Assembly (NCBI GenBank): GCA_013812985.1
Contig: JACCSN010000767.1
Coordinates: forward strand, 1 to 7,036
DNA: 7,036 nt
Direction of reading: 5' to 3'
From: Hyphomicrobiales bacterium
Lineage (GTDB): Bacteria > Pseudomonadota > Alphaproteobacteria > Rhizobiales > Afifellaceae
Shown: piece by piece, positions 1 through 6,367 of the stretch
How the letters are laid out: the number at the start of each line of letters is the position of its first letter
Numbering within the stretch: the stretch's first letter is position 1
Position numbers and translations under genes: made by a program
Notes under the pieces: model-generated
What the model was told of the DNA's origin: nothing
What the model saw: only the letters and a program-made list of their open reading frames with translations
Databases searched by the model: none

Positions 1-1
1 C

Positions 2-745
2 TGCTCGGCCTTCGTCGTTGCCGGCGCGGGCGTGCCGGTGGCCAAGCACGGCAACCGGGCGCTGTCGTCGAAATCCGGCGCCGCCGATGCGCTCACCGCG
101 CTGGGCGTCAAGATCGACCTGCCGCCCGAGAAGATCGGCGCCTGCATCCGCGAGGCCGGCATCGGCTTCATGTTCGCGCCGAACCACCATGCCGCCATGC
201 GTCATGTCGGGCCGTCGCGCGTCGAGCTCGGCACGCGGACCGTCTTCAACCTGCTCGGGCCGCTGTGTAATCCGGCGGGCGTGAAGCACTACATGCTCGG
301 CGTCTTCGCGCGCGAATGGGTGGAGCCGATCGCCGCGGTGCTTGGCTCGCTCGGCGCCGAGGCCGCCTGGGTCGTGTACGGCACGTTCGGCGAGCGGGGC
401 GGGCTTGACGAAGTGAGCACGACAGGCGCGACCTACGTGGCGGAGCTGAAAGATGGGCACGTCCGCCCGTTCCAGATCGAGCCGATCGAGTTCAATGTCG
501 ACCCGGTTGCGCCCGAGGCCCTGATCGGCGGCACGCCGGCGGAGAACGCCCATGCGCTCCGCGCCGTGCTGGAAGGCGAACTTGGGGCGTTCCGTGATGT
601 GGTGATCATGAACGCCGGCGCGGCGTTGATGGTGGCTGGCAAAGCCACCCTAACCGCCCACGCCGCCGACCTGGCGCGGGAGACGATCTGTTCGGGCCGG
701 GCGCTCGCCGCGCTCGAACGGCTCGTCCAGGTCTCGAACGGGTGA
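2..745 (+). CDS. trpD: Anthranilate phosphoribosyltransferase, 3' part (N-terminus outside window)
   Basis: Transfers the phosphoribosyl group of PRPP to anthranilate, the second step of the tryptophan branch, in the cytoplasm. The reading frame is open from base 2, so the gene begins before the window; the family is usually about 340 residues and about 247 are seen here, so roughly the first 90, including the PRPP-binding glycine-rich loop, are missing. Visible family motifs are [17 protein letters not shown] near the left edge, [18 protein letters not shown], the [17 protein letters not shown] segment and [11 protein letters not shown]. An internal ATG at 32 lies inside the conserved KHGNR region and is not a real start. 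The stop (743-745) is 4 bases before the trpC start, so the two are very likely co-transcribed. The identification is secure. Confidence 0.96.
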   Translation, partial: CSAFVVAGAGVPVAKHGNRALSSKSGAADALTALGVKIDLPPEKIGACIREAGIGFMFAPNHHAAMRHVGPSRVELGTRTVFNLLGPLCNPAGVKHYMLGVFAREWVEPIAAVLGSLGAEAAWVVYGTFGERGGLDEVSTTGATYVAELKDGHVRPFQIEPIEFNVDPVAPEALIGGTPAENAHALRAVLEGELGAFRDVVIMNAGAALMVAGKATLTAHAADLARETICSGRALAALERLVQVSNG

Positions 746-749
746 AGGC

Positions 750-1562
750 GTGGCCGATATCCTGAAACGCATCGAAGCGTATAAGCGTAGAGAGATCGCC
801 GCGGCCAAAGCGGCTGTCCCGCTGGCCGAACTCAAGGCGCGCATCGCCGATGCCGATCCGCCGCGCGGTTTCCAAGAGGCGCTCCTCCGGCGCATTGCGT
901 CACACGGCGTCGGCCTGGTCGCCGAGATCAAGAAGGCCAGCCCCTCCAAAGGGCTGATCCGGGCGGATTTCGACCCGCCTGCCCTGGCGCGTGCCTATGA
1001 GAGCGGAGGCGCCGCATGCCTGTCGGTCCTGACCGATGCGCCTTCGTTCCAGGGCGCGCCGGAGTTCCTGACGAGCGCGCGGGCGACCGTGGCGATGCCC
1101 GCGCTCCGCAAGGATTTCATGTACGAGCCGTACCAGGTCTTCGAAGCGCGCGCCTGGGGCGCCGACTGCATCCTGGTGATCATGGCGGCGGTGAGCGACG
1201 CCGAGGCGCGGGCGCTGGAGGAAGCCGCCGGGGCGCTCGGCATGGACGCGCTTCTGGAAGTGCATGACGAGGCCGATCTGGAACGCGCCCTCCGACTAGG
1301 CTCACCCTTGATCGGCATCAACAATCGCGACCTGCGCACCTTCGAGACCACGCTCGCCACCTCCGAACGCCTCGCGCCGATGATCCCGCCGGACCGGTTG
1401 ATTGTCGGCGAAAGCGGTATTTCCACAACCGCGGATGTGGCGCGGCTCGCCAGAGCTGGCGTTCGCGCCCTCCTCGTCGGTGAAAGCCTGATGCGCCAGG
1501 CGGATGTGGCTACGGCGACACGCGTTCTTCTGACGCCAGCCAAGGCCAAAGCCGCCGCATGA
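750..1562 (+). CDS. trpC: Indole-3-glycerol phosphate synthase
   Basis: Closes the indole ring by converting carboxyphenylamino-deoxyribulose phosphate to indole-3-glycerol phosphate in tryptophan synthesis; a cytoplasmic TIM-barrel enzyme. The 270-residue length is normal for the single-domain form, with no TrpF fusion. Family motifs in order: [11 protein letters not shown] (58-68, catalytic Lys61), LTDAPSFQG (94-102), LRKDFM (119-124, Lys121), [10 protein letters not shown] (from 168, Glu170), IGINNRDL (188-195), VGESGIS (219-225) and LLVGESLM near the end. The start is GTG at 750, preceded by the purine-rich GGTGAAGG at 741-748, which overlaps the trpD stop; the protein then begins [13 protein letters not shown], as expected for the family. 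The stop overlaps the moaC start in ATGA (1559-1562), which suggests translational coupling. Confidence 0.96.
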   Translation: MADILKRIEAYKRREIAAAKAAVPLAELKARIADADPPRGFQEALLRRIASHGVGLVAEIKKASPSKGLIRADFDPPALARAYESGGAACLSVLTDAPSFQGAPEFLTSARATVAMPALRKDFMYEPYQVFEARAWGADCILVIMAAVSDAEARALEEAAGALGMDALLEVHDEADLERALRLGSPLIGINNRDLRTFETTLATSERLAPMIPPDRLIVGESGISTTADVARLARAGVRALLVGESLMRQADVATATRVLLTPAKAKAAA

Positions 1563-2053
1563 GCGTCCGCCTGACGCATCTGTCGAATGAGGGCGAGGCC
1601 GAGATGGTCGACGTGACGGAAAAATCCGTCACGTCGCGGATGGCGCGGGCGAGCGGGGCTGTCGTGATGGCGGCGGCGACCCTGGACATGATCCTCGCAG
1701 GCAACGCGAAGAAGGGCGACGTCATCGCCACGGCCCGCATTGCCGGCATCATGGCGGCGAAGAAGACGCACGATCTGATCCCGCTCTGCCATCCGCTCGC
1801 GCTGACGAAGATCGCAGTCGACCTGGAGCCCGACGCCACGCTGCCGGGCCTGCGGGTCACGGCCGTCGCCAAGCTCGACGGCCGCACGGGCGTGGAAATG
1901 GAGGCGCTGACCGCCGTCTCCGTTGCCTGCCTCACGATCTATGACATGGCGAAAGCGGTGGATCGCGGCATGCGGATCACCGATATCCGGCTTGAAGAGA
2001 AATCCGGTGGGCGCTCCGGCGAGTGGCGCCGCCCCGATGACGAGTCCTTATGA
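1559..2053 (+). CDS. moaC: Cyclic pyranopterin monophosphate synthase MoaC
   Basis: Acts with MoaA (not in this window) to turn GTP into cyclic pyranopterin monophosphate, the first stage of molybdenum-cofactor synthesis; MoaC performs the rearrangement of the MoaA product. The 164-residue protein has the family layout: [13 protein letters not shown] at the N-terminus, AKKGDV (50-55), [19 protein letters not shown] (62-80, His78), [20 protein letters not shown] (111-130, with Asp129 in the catalytic position), and the KSGGRSG tail (148-154). The usual YDMCKA reads YDMAKA here, a mild substitution. The start at 1559 gives the normal leader before MVDV. Both ends overlap neighbours by ATGA (1559-1562 and 2050-2053), so it is an internal operon gene. 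Identification is secure. Confidence 0.96.
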   Translation: MSVRLTHLSNEGEAEMVDVTEKSVTSRMARASGAVVMAAATLDMILAGNAKKGDVIATARIAGIMAAKKTHDLIPLCHPLALTKIAVDLEPDATLPGLRVTAVAKLDGRTGVEMEALTAVSVACLTIYDMAKAVDRGMRITDIRLEEKSGGRSGEWRRPDDESL

Positions 2054-3282
2054 CCCTGCTGCCCGTCGAAGAAGCGGTTCGAAAGCTTCTGGAGGGTGTG
2101 AAGCCGCTTGAAGCGGAGACGGTGCCGCTTGGGGACGCCGCCGGCCGGGTGCTCGCGAGCGACCTCGCGGCGCGGCGCACGCAGCCGCCCTTCCCCGCCT
2201 CCGCCATGGACGGCTACGCCGTCCGCGCCGCCGATGCGCTGACCGGGGCTCGGCTGCAGGTGATCGGCGAATCCCGCGCCGGCGAACGGTTCTCCGGGTT
2301 GGTGGAAGCCGGCCAGGCAGTGCGCATTTTCACCGGTGCGCCGGTCCCCGAGGGTGCCGACGCGATCCTGATCCAGGAGAACGCCGAGCGGGAAGCCGAC
2401 GCGATCGAGGTGCTCGAAACGGTCGAAGCAGGCAGCTTCATCCGCCCCGCCGGCCTCGATTTCCACGCCGGCGACATGCTCTTGAAGCAGGGTCGGCTTC
2501 TCGATTCGCGGGCGGTCGCGCTCGCCGCCTCGATGGATTACGCGGCCCTCCCCGTCCGCCGCAGGCCTGTCGTGGCTATCCTGTCCAATGGAGACGAGCT
2601 CGTGCCGCCTGGAGCCGAGGCGGGCCCCGACCAGATCGTCTCCTCCAATGGAGTCGGGCTCTCCGCCTTTGTGCGCGAGTGCGGCGGCGAAGCGCTGGAC
2701 CTTGGGATCGCGCCCGACAGCGAAGCGGCGATCGGCGCTTTCGTCGACCGCGCCGCCGGCGCCGACGCGCTTGTGGCGATCGGCGGCGCCTCGGTCGGCG
2801 AGCACGATCTGGTGAAAGGCGCGCTCGCGCGGAAAGGCATGACGCTCGATTTCTGGCGGATCGCCATGCGCCCCGGCAAGCCTTTGTTGGTGGGCCGCCT
2901 TGACGCGATGGTTGTTCTCGGCCTGCCAGGCAACCCGGTATCGGCCTTGGTCTGCGCACATGTCTTCCTGAAGCCGCTGCTGCGAACGATGCTCGGCCTG
3001 CCGTTCAAGAACGCCCTTGCGGCGGCGAGGCTCGGAAACCCGATGCCCGCCAATGACGGCCGTCAGGACTATGTCCGCGCGCGCCTTGCCTTCCGCGATG
3101 GCGAGTGGTTCGCCGCGCCCTTCCCGGTGCAGGATTCGTCGATGCTGGCGACGCTCGCCGAAGCGGACGCCCTCATCGTGCGCCCGGCGCTGGCGCCCGC
3201 GGGGGCGGCCGGCGAGCGCGTCGCGATCGTGCCTCTTTGGGCTGCGGATCAGGCGCTGCTTCGGCCCTTCAGCCCCGAATGA
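2050..3282 (+). CDS. moeA: Molybdopterin molybdotransferase MoeA
   Basis: Inserts molybdate into adenylated molybdopterin, the last general step of molybdenum-cofactor synthesis. At 410 residues it has the normal length. Visible motifs: [17 protein letters not shown] (46-62, with Asp54), [15 protein letters not shown] (92-106), the MoCF domain start [12 protein letters not shown] (174-185), [13 protein letters not shown] (245-257, Asp253 matching the conserved metal/substrate Asp), [12 protein letters not shown] (273-284) and [12 protein letters not shown] (289-300). The ATG lies in an ATGA overlap with moaC, pointing to coupled translation. The last 14 residues, after AIVPL, run past the usual family end and overlap the remnant on the other strand (3249-3282), so the natural stop may have been lost in a rearrangement. 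That tail is an inference from remembered family ends. Confidence 0.96.
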   Translation: MTLLPVEEAVRKLLEGVKPLEAETVPLGDAAGRVLASDLAARRTQPPFPASAMDGYAVRAADALTGARLQVIGESRAGERFSGLVEAGQAVRIFTGAPVPEGADAILIQENAEREADAIEVLETVEAGSFIRPAGLDFHAGDMLLKQGRLLDSRAVALAASMDYAALPVRRRPVVAILSNGDELVPPGAEAGPDQIVSSNGVGLSAFVRECGGEALDLGIAPDSEAAIGAFVDRAAGADALVAIGGASVGEHDLVKGALARKGMTLDFWRIAMRPGKPLLVGRLDAMVVLGLPGNPVSALVCAHVFLKPLLRTMLGLPFKNALAAARLGNPMPANDGRQDYVRARLAFRDGEWFAAPFPVQDSSMLATLAEADALIVRPALAPAGAAGERVAIVPLWAADQALLRPFSPE

Positions 3283-3560
3283 TCGGCTTTGGCATTCCCA
3301 GGGCGTGCGAAGTTGCAGGAAAGTCCGCCAGCTATCGCCACGCCTATCCCTGGCCACAGGCCGGCCAGGAACGTGGTCAGGATCACCGCGGGAAAGAAGG
3401 TGAGAAACGGGAAGCCGGCGGGCAGCTCCGAATCCAGCGCGTAACGCAGCGCGAAGGTCGCCAAAAACGCCATCGCGGCGAAGCTCCACGCCACGACCGG
3501 ACTGTCCTGCAGCCAAGCCGGCCTGATCGCCACCTTTTCGTCCCCCAATGCGGGCCTCAT
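3249..3560 (-). pseudogene. Truncated membrane sensor domain of a histidine kinase (DUF4118-like)
   Basis: A 103-residue minus-strand frame whose first 80 or so residues resemble the membrane-embedded N-terminus of rhizobial sensor histidine kinases. After MRPALGDEKVAIRPAWLQDS come hydrophobic segments at about 23-41, a characteristic FPFLTFFPAVILTTFLAG (50-67) and LWPGIGVAIAGGLS (68-81). In intact proteins this leads into a further membrane segment, then PAS, HisKA and ATPase domains. Here the similarity stops near base 3320 and a non-hydrophobic tail ([12 protein letters not shown]...) runs to a TGA inside moeA. No sensor, phosphoacceptor histidine or ATPase region remains, so it cannot signal. 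No Shine-Dalgarno is visible before the ATG at 3560, and an in-frame TGA lies 21 bases upstream of it. Family assignment is by recognition and moderately sure; the truncation is plain. Confidence 0.62.
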
Positions 3561-3624
3561 TTGCGTGCGGTCGCTGTGAATTCAAGCGGTTGCGGGAGCC
3601 CGGCCGAGACCTTAACGAAATTCC
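3561..3624. other. Short leader between kinase remnant and guaA
   Basis: The only non-coding space before guaA. No terminator hairpin, riboswitch-like fold or convincing -35/-10 pair stands out. Bases before the guaA ATG are AACGAAATTCC, with at best a weak Shine-Dalgarno. The guaA promoter must lie here or within the kinase remnant. Confidence 0.4.
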
Positions 3625-5217
3625 ATGCCAGACTCCACCGCCGCACCGCCGCTCACCAGCCACGCCACAGTGCTCATCGTCGATTTCGGCAGCCAAGTCA
3701 CGCAGCTGATCGCCCGGCGCGTCCGCGAGGCCGGCGTCTATTCGGAGGTGGTGGCGTACGACAAGGCGGAGGCGGCGCTGCGGCGGCTGAAGCCGAGGGC
3801 GATCATCCTGTCCGGCGGTCCGGCGAGTGCGCATCTCGACACGAGCCCGCAGACCTCGCCGGCGATCGTCGAGGCCGGCGTCCCGGTGCTCGGCATCTGC
3901 TATGGGCAGCAGGCGATGGTTCACCACCTCGACGGCCAGGTGGAAAGCTCCGATCACCGCGAATTCGGCCGCGCCTTTGTCGAGATCGATGAGGATTCGC
4001 CGCTCTTCGAAGGCGTCTGGCCAAAAGGCAGTCGCCACCAGGTGTGGATGAGCCATGGCGACCGCGTGACCCGGCTGCCGGAGGGTTTTCGCGTCATCGC
4101 GTCCTCAGAAGGCGCGCCTTTCGCGGTGATCGCCGACGAGCGCCGGCGCCTTTATGGCGTGCAGTTCCACCCGGAAGTCGTGCACACGCCCGATGGGGCG
4201 AGGCTCCTCGCCAATTTCGTGCATCGCATCGCCGGGCTCACCGGCGACTGGACCATGGCGCACTTCAAGGGCGAGGCGATCGACCGCATCCGCGCCGAGG
4301 TCGGCAAGGGCCGGGTGGTCTGCGGGCTTTCCGGCGGCGTCGATTCCGCCGTGGCGGCGCTGCTCATCCATGAGGCCATCGGCGAGCGGCTCACCTGCAT
4401 CTTCGTCGATCACGGGCTGCTCAGGCTGAACGAGGCGGAGGAGGTCGTGGGTCTGTTCCGCGGCCATTACAATATTCCCCTCGTCCACGTTGACGCGAGC
4501 GACACATTCCTTTCCGCGCTCGACGGCGTCGCCGACCCGGAGGCGAAACGCAAGACGATCGGCCGGCTCTTCGTCGAGACGTTCGAGGCGGAGGCGGCCA
4601 GGATCGCCCAGGACGCAAAACCCGCCGAATTCCTCGCCCAGGGCACGCTCTATCCGGACGTGATCGAGAGCGTCTCCTTCACCGGCGGACCTTCCGTCAC
4701 CATCAAGTCGCACCACAATGTCGGCGGCCTGCCGGATCGCATGAACATGCGGCTCGTCGAGCCCCTGCGGATGCTTTTCAAGGACGAGGTGCGGGCGCTC
4801 GGCCGCGAGCTCGGGCTTCCCGAGGCCTTTGTCGGCCGCCATCCTTTCCCCGGCCCCGGCCTCGCCATCCGCTGCCCCGGCGCGGTGACGCGCGACAAGC
4901 TCGACCTCCTGCGGCGGGCCGACGCAATCTATCTGGACGAGATCCGCAAGGCGGGGCTGTACGACGCCATCTGGCAGGCCTTCGCCGTGCTTCTGCCGGT
5001 CCAGACAGTCGGCGTCATGGGCGACACGCGCACCTACGATTTCGTCTGCGCACTGCGCGCCGTCACTTCCGTCGACGGCATGACGGCGGATTTCTTCCCT
5101 TTCGACATGAGCTTCCTCGGCCGCGCCGCGACGCGGATCATCAACGAGGTGAGGGGGATCAACCGGGTTGTCTACGACGTGACAAGCAAGCCGCCGGGCA
5201 CGATCGAGTGGGAATAA
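3625..5217 (+). CDS. guaA: GMP synthase (glutamine-hydrolysing)
   Basis: Converts XMP to GMP using ATP and ammonia released from glutamine; the last step of de novo guanine nucleotide synthesis. The 530-residue protein has both domains. The class I glutamine amidotransferase occupies about 15-205: [20 protein letters not shown], the oxyanion region ILSGGPAS (61-68), the nucleophile Cys92 in GICYGQQ, and His182/Glu184 in GVQFHPEV. The ATP pyrophosphatase domain carries the P-loop [13 protein letters not shown] (233-245), [24 protein letters not shown] and the [11 protein letters not shown] segment. The C-terminal dimerisation domain ends in the typical [13 protein letters not shown]. It is about 10 residues longer than most homologues at the N-terminus ([10 protein letters not shown]); no better internal start is seen. 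Its neighbours differ from the trp/moco operon in function, and it is probably transcribed alone. Secure. Confidence 0.97.
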   Translation: MPDSTAAPPLTSHATVLIVDFGSQVTQLIARRVREAGVYSEVVAYDKAEAALRRLKPRAIILSGGPASAHLDTSPQTSPAIVEAGVPVLGICYGQQAMVHHLDGQVESSDHREFGRAFVEIDEDSPLFEGVWPKGSRHQVWMSHGDRVTRLPEGFRVIASSEGAPFAVIADERRRLYGVQFHPEVVHTPDGARLLANFVHRIAGLTGDWTMAHFKGEAIDRIRAEVGKGRVVCGLSGGVDSAVAALLIHEAIGERLTCIFVDHGLLRLNEAEEVVGLFRGHYNIPLVHVDASDTFLSALDGVADPEAKRKTIGRLFVETFEAEAARIAQDAKPAEFLAQGTLYPDVIESVSFTGGPSVTIKSHHNVGGLPDRMNMRLVEPLRMLFKDEVRALGRELGLPEAFVGRHPFPGPGLAIRCPGAVTRDKLDLLRRADAIYLDEIRKAGLYDAIWQAFAVLLPVQTVGVMGDTRTYDFVCALRAVTSVDGMTADFFPFDMSFLGRAATRIINEVRGINRVVYDVTSKPPGTIEWE

Positions 5218-5241
5218 TTCAGCGGCTTTCGCCGACCTCCG

Positions 5242-5529
5242 GTGACAATCGCGCCGGAACTCAAGCCCGGCAACATCGTCGTCCTGGACGACCTGCCGGC
5301 CCACCGCGTCGTCTCCGACCTGCTCACGTCGCTGGCGCTCGCCGAGATCGTCGTCACCGGGTGGGAGGGCGTCGACGGCGACGATGATGAGCCGGCGCCA
5401 GTCGACCGCAAGCACCTGGCGGCGTTCCTTCAGGATGACGCGCGGCTGGAGCGGTTCAAGGAATTGGCATACGGCGAGGTGTTCTTTGAGGCGGTGGCGG
5501 CGGAAGCGGCGGGCCTGGGGACCGCGTGA
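5242..5529 (+). CDS. Small acidic protein of uncertain origin (possible transposase/phage mosaic)
   Basis: A 95-residue frame with a GTG start and strongly G/C-rich third positions throughout, which supports coding. It is very acidic, with a DGDDDE run at 45-50. I do not recognise it as a whole. Residues 3-23 (IAPELKPGNIVVLDDLPAHRV) resemble the strand around the second catalytic Asp of IS630-type transposases, usually written LKPGDIVVMDNL..H; here DN reads DD. From residue 34 the pattern EIVVTGWEGV...DEPAPV...LAAFLQDD...F resembles small phage tail-assembly proteins. Both readings are impressions from memory. It sits 24 bases after the guaA stop, in the same frame, with no Shine-Dalgarno before the GTG. 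It could be a fused remnant, a small phage-derived gene, or a fortuitous frame. Confidence 0.45.
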   Translation: MTIAPELKPGNIVVLDDLPAHRVVSDLLTSLALAEIVVTGWEGVDGDDDEPAPVDRKHLAAFLQDDARLERFKELAYGEVFFEAVAAEAAGLGTA

Positions 5530-5755
5530 AATTTGGCCGCCTAGTGCATGCGAGACCCGCCGATGGGCTTTGTTGGCGAGGCCTGTTTCGGGAGCGACTT
5601 GGCCTGCGGGGAGAAATGCAGCGACATTGACGTTGCAGAGCCGTCCCGAGAGCAGCGGCATGTGGTGGGCGGTAAGCGCCCGGCCGCCGGTCCGGGGGCG
5701 GGGCGACGAAGTGTGCCACATAGGACAACGGGGGCGTGGTCCGGCAGAGCCGTGG
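5530..5755. other. Non-coding stretch with no recognised gene
   Basis: Between the small acidic ORF and the TTAA boxes I can support no gene. A plus-strand frame from 5548 (MRDPPMGFVGEACFGSDLAC...) has no Shine-Dalgarno, and it runs to 5781, through the TTAA boxes. A small GC hairpin is present (GGGCG 5667-5671 and CGCCC 5677-5681, loop GTAAG) with no T-run after it, so it is not a clear terminator. GC content falls sharply at about 5756. Confidence 0.4.
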
Positions 5756-5781
5756 TTAAGGTTATCTTAAGAACTGATTAA
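5756..5781 (+). promoter_or_regulatory. Three TTAA boxes at 11-bp steps, CtrA-like operator
   Basis: TTAA occurs at 5756-5759, 5767-5770 and 5778-5781, each pair separated by exactly 7 bases (GGTTATC and GAACTGA). TTAA-N7-TTAA is the established binding pattern of the alphaproteobacterial cell-cycle regulator CtrA; here two overlapping copies share the middle box. The last box lies 55 bases before the ATG of the exported protein at 5837, a normal promoter distance. No firm -10 follows; an alternative reading is a weak sigma-70 promoter with TTAAGG (5756-5761) and TTAAAC (5778-5783) at 16-base spacing. The surroundings are GC-rich, so the AT-rich block stands out. Binding by CtrA is inferred. 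Confidence 0.5.
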
Positions 5782-5836
5782 ACTTTTATCGTCCGGTGGT
5801 GCATGGAGGTGGCGCACACACACAAGGACTGGAACG

Positions 5837-6091
5837 ATGAAAGCTGCAATCTTCGCCGGGACAATCGCACTCCTCACGACGCCCGCCTTCGCGGACCACT
5901 TGACCGTCTACCAAGGCCGCTCCGACCACGTTATCGGCTCCTGCCACGATCGGGGAAGCTGCCGTGAGATCGTGCAGAACAACCCTGGGCGCGGCGAGAG
6001 CATCGTGCGCGATGACGGCGCAACCGTCAGATCGCCGGGCACCAACTCACGAAACATCGAGAAGCGGCGCGAGCAGAATAGGCGTCACTGA
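5837..6091 (+). CDS. Small exported basic protein with two cysteines
   Basis: An 84-residue protein starting with a clear Sec signal peptide: Lys2, hydrophobic core 3-15 and a PAFA-D cleavage site after residue 19. The predicted mature part is about 65 residues, periplasmic or secreted, rich in Arg and Asp, and ends in a basic tail (KRREQNRRH). Cys36 and Cys42 in GSCHDRGSC could form a disulfide. An AAGGA Shine-Dalgarno at 5824-5828 stands 8 bases before the ATG, which supports the start. The gene stands alone, downstream of a triple TTAA box and upstream of the palindrome cluster. I do not recognise the family and propose no function; signal peptide plus ribosome site make it likely to be expressed. 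Confidence 0.72.
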   Translation: MKAAIFAGTIALLTTPAFADHLTVYQGRSDHVIGSCHDRGSCREIVQNNPGRGESIVRDDGATVRSPGTNSRNIEKRREQNRRH

Positions 6092-6155
6092 CGGCGCTCT
6101 CAAAGCGGGTCGCGGTGGTGGAGCCGAGCGGAACCGTTGACAACGTAAACGATTC

Positions 6156-6182
6156 TTCCGGACGCGAGTGATCTCCCCGGAA
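6156..6182. repeat. Inverted repeat, 6-bp arms with 15-base loop
   Basis: TTCCGG (6156-6161) pairs with CCGGAA (6177-6182). It is the weakest member of the following cluster. A 5-bp palindrome CGTTG-A-CAACG (6135-6145) lies just before it and could be chance. Confidence 0.45.
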
Positions 6183-6203
6183 TTTGGGCCACGGTGGCGC
6201 AAA
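6183..6203. repeat. Odd-centred palindrome 1 of the cluster
   Basis: Inner arms GCCAC (6188-6192) and GTGGC (6194-6198) flank a single G. After one G/G mismatch the outer arms TTTG (6183-6186) and CAAA (6200-6203) continue the stem. The core is CCACGGTGG. Confidence 0.65.
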
Positions 6204-6211
6204 CCCTCCCA

Positions 6212-6240
6212 ACGGTTATTTCCACGGTGGAAAGAACCGT
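6212..6240. repeat. Odd-centred palindrome 2 of the cluster
   Basis: Inner arms TTTCCAC (6219-6225) and GTGGAAA (6227-6233) flank a single G. After one A/G mismatch, outer arms ACGGTT (6212-6217) and AACCGT (6235-6240) extend the stem to 13 pairs. It has the same CCACGGTGG core as palindrome 1. No T-run follows on either strand, so it is not a standard intrinsic terminator. Confidence 0.78.
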
Positions 6241-6244
6241 GACC

Positions 6245-6267
6245 ACATGCTCCTCTGAGGAGCACGT
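6245..6267. repeat. Odd-centred palindrome 3 of the cluster
   Basis: Arms TGCTCCTC (6248-6255) and GAGGAGCA (6257-6264) flank a single T. After one mismatch, AC (6245-6246) and GT (6266-6267) pair again. The 17-base inner unit is the reverse complement of the unit at 6276-6292. Confidence 0.78.
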
Positions 6268-6270
6268 CCC

Positions 6271-6297
6271 GGATTTGCTCCTCAGAGGAGCAAATCC
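6271..6297. repeat. Odd-centred perfect palindrome 4 of the cluster (13-bp arms)
   Basis: The arms at 6271-6283 (GGATTTGCTCCTC) and 6285-6297 pair perfectly around a single A. This is the longest uninterrupted inverted repeat in the window and is far beyond chance expectation. It contains the same TGCTCCTC/GAGGAGCA unit as palindrome 3, with the opposite central base. Confidence 0.82.
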
Positions 6298-6298
6298 T

Positions 6299-6324
6299 CG
6301 TTTGGCGCGGCGGAGCGCCAAACG
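6299..6324. repeat. Hairpin 5 of the cluster (10-bp arms, 6-base loop)
   Basis: CGTTTGGCGC (6299-6308) pairs perfectly with GCGCCAAACG (6315-6324) around the loop GGCGGA. It begins one base after palindrome 4. The stem is strong but no T-run follows on either strand. Confidence 0.78.
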
Positions 6325-6340
6325 GCAAACCTCACTCCTC

Positions 6341-6355
6341 GCCCCACTGTGGGGC
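6341..6355. repeat. Odd-centred palindrome 6 of the cluster
   Basis: Arms GCCCCAC (6341-6347) and GTGGGGC (6349-6355) flank a single T. The core CCAC-T-GTGG matches palindromes 1 and 2 apart from the central base. It lies 12 bases beyond the 3' end of the minus-strand broken gene. Confidence 0.72.
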
Positions 6356-6367
6356 ACCTCTTGGCAG

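Noticed and set aside
3561..3624. Purine riboswitch before guaA
   Set aside because: The leader is too short and shows none of the expected three-way-junction pairing.
1939..4056. 705-residue open frame on the minus strand
   Set aside because: It lies antisense to moaC, moeA and guaA, whose products have all their family motifs. Long antisense frames are common in high-GC DNA, and the translation is low-complexity and Arg/Gly/His-rich.
5172..5411. Minus-strand frame ending in [12 protein letters not shown]
   Set aside because: This is the reverse reading of the conserved GuaA C-terminus, a recurring false annotation next to guaA genes.
4105..5721. 538-residue open frame on the minus strand
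   Set aside because: Antisense to guaA and the following ORF; no recognisable motifs, and composition is typical of GC-driven shadow frames.
5815..5824. CA dinucleotide run as a phase-variable repeat
   Set aside because: Only about five units, too short to support slippage-based switching.
6156..6355. CRISPR array
   Set aside because: The spaced repeats tempt this reading, but they are different palindromes rather than identical direct repeats with unique spacers, and no cas gene is present.
6212..6355. Intrinsic terminators for the flanking genes
   Set aside because: The hairpins are strong, but none is followed by a T-run on either strand, and one or two would suffice for the flanking genes.
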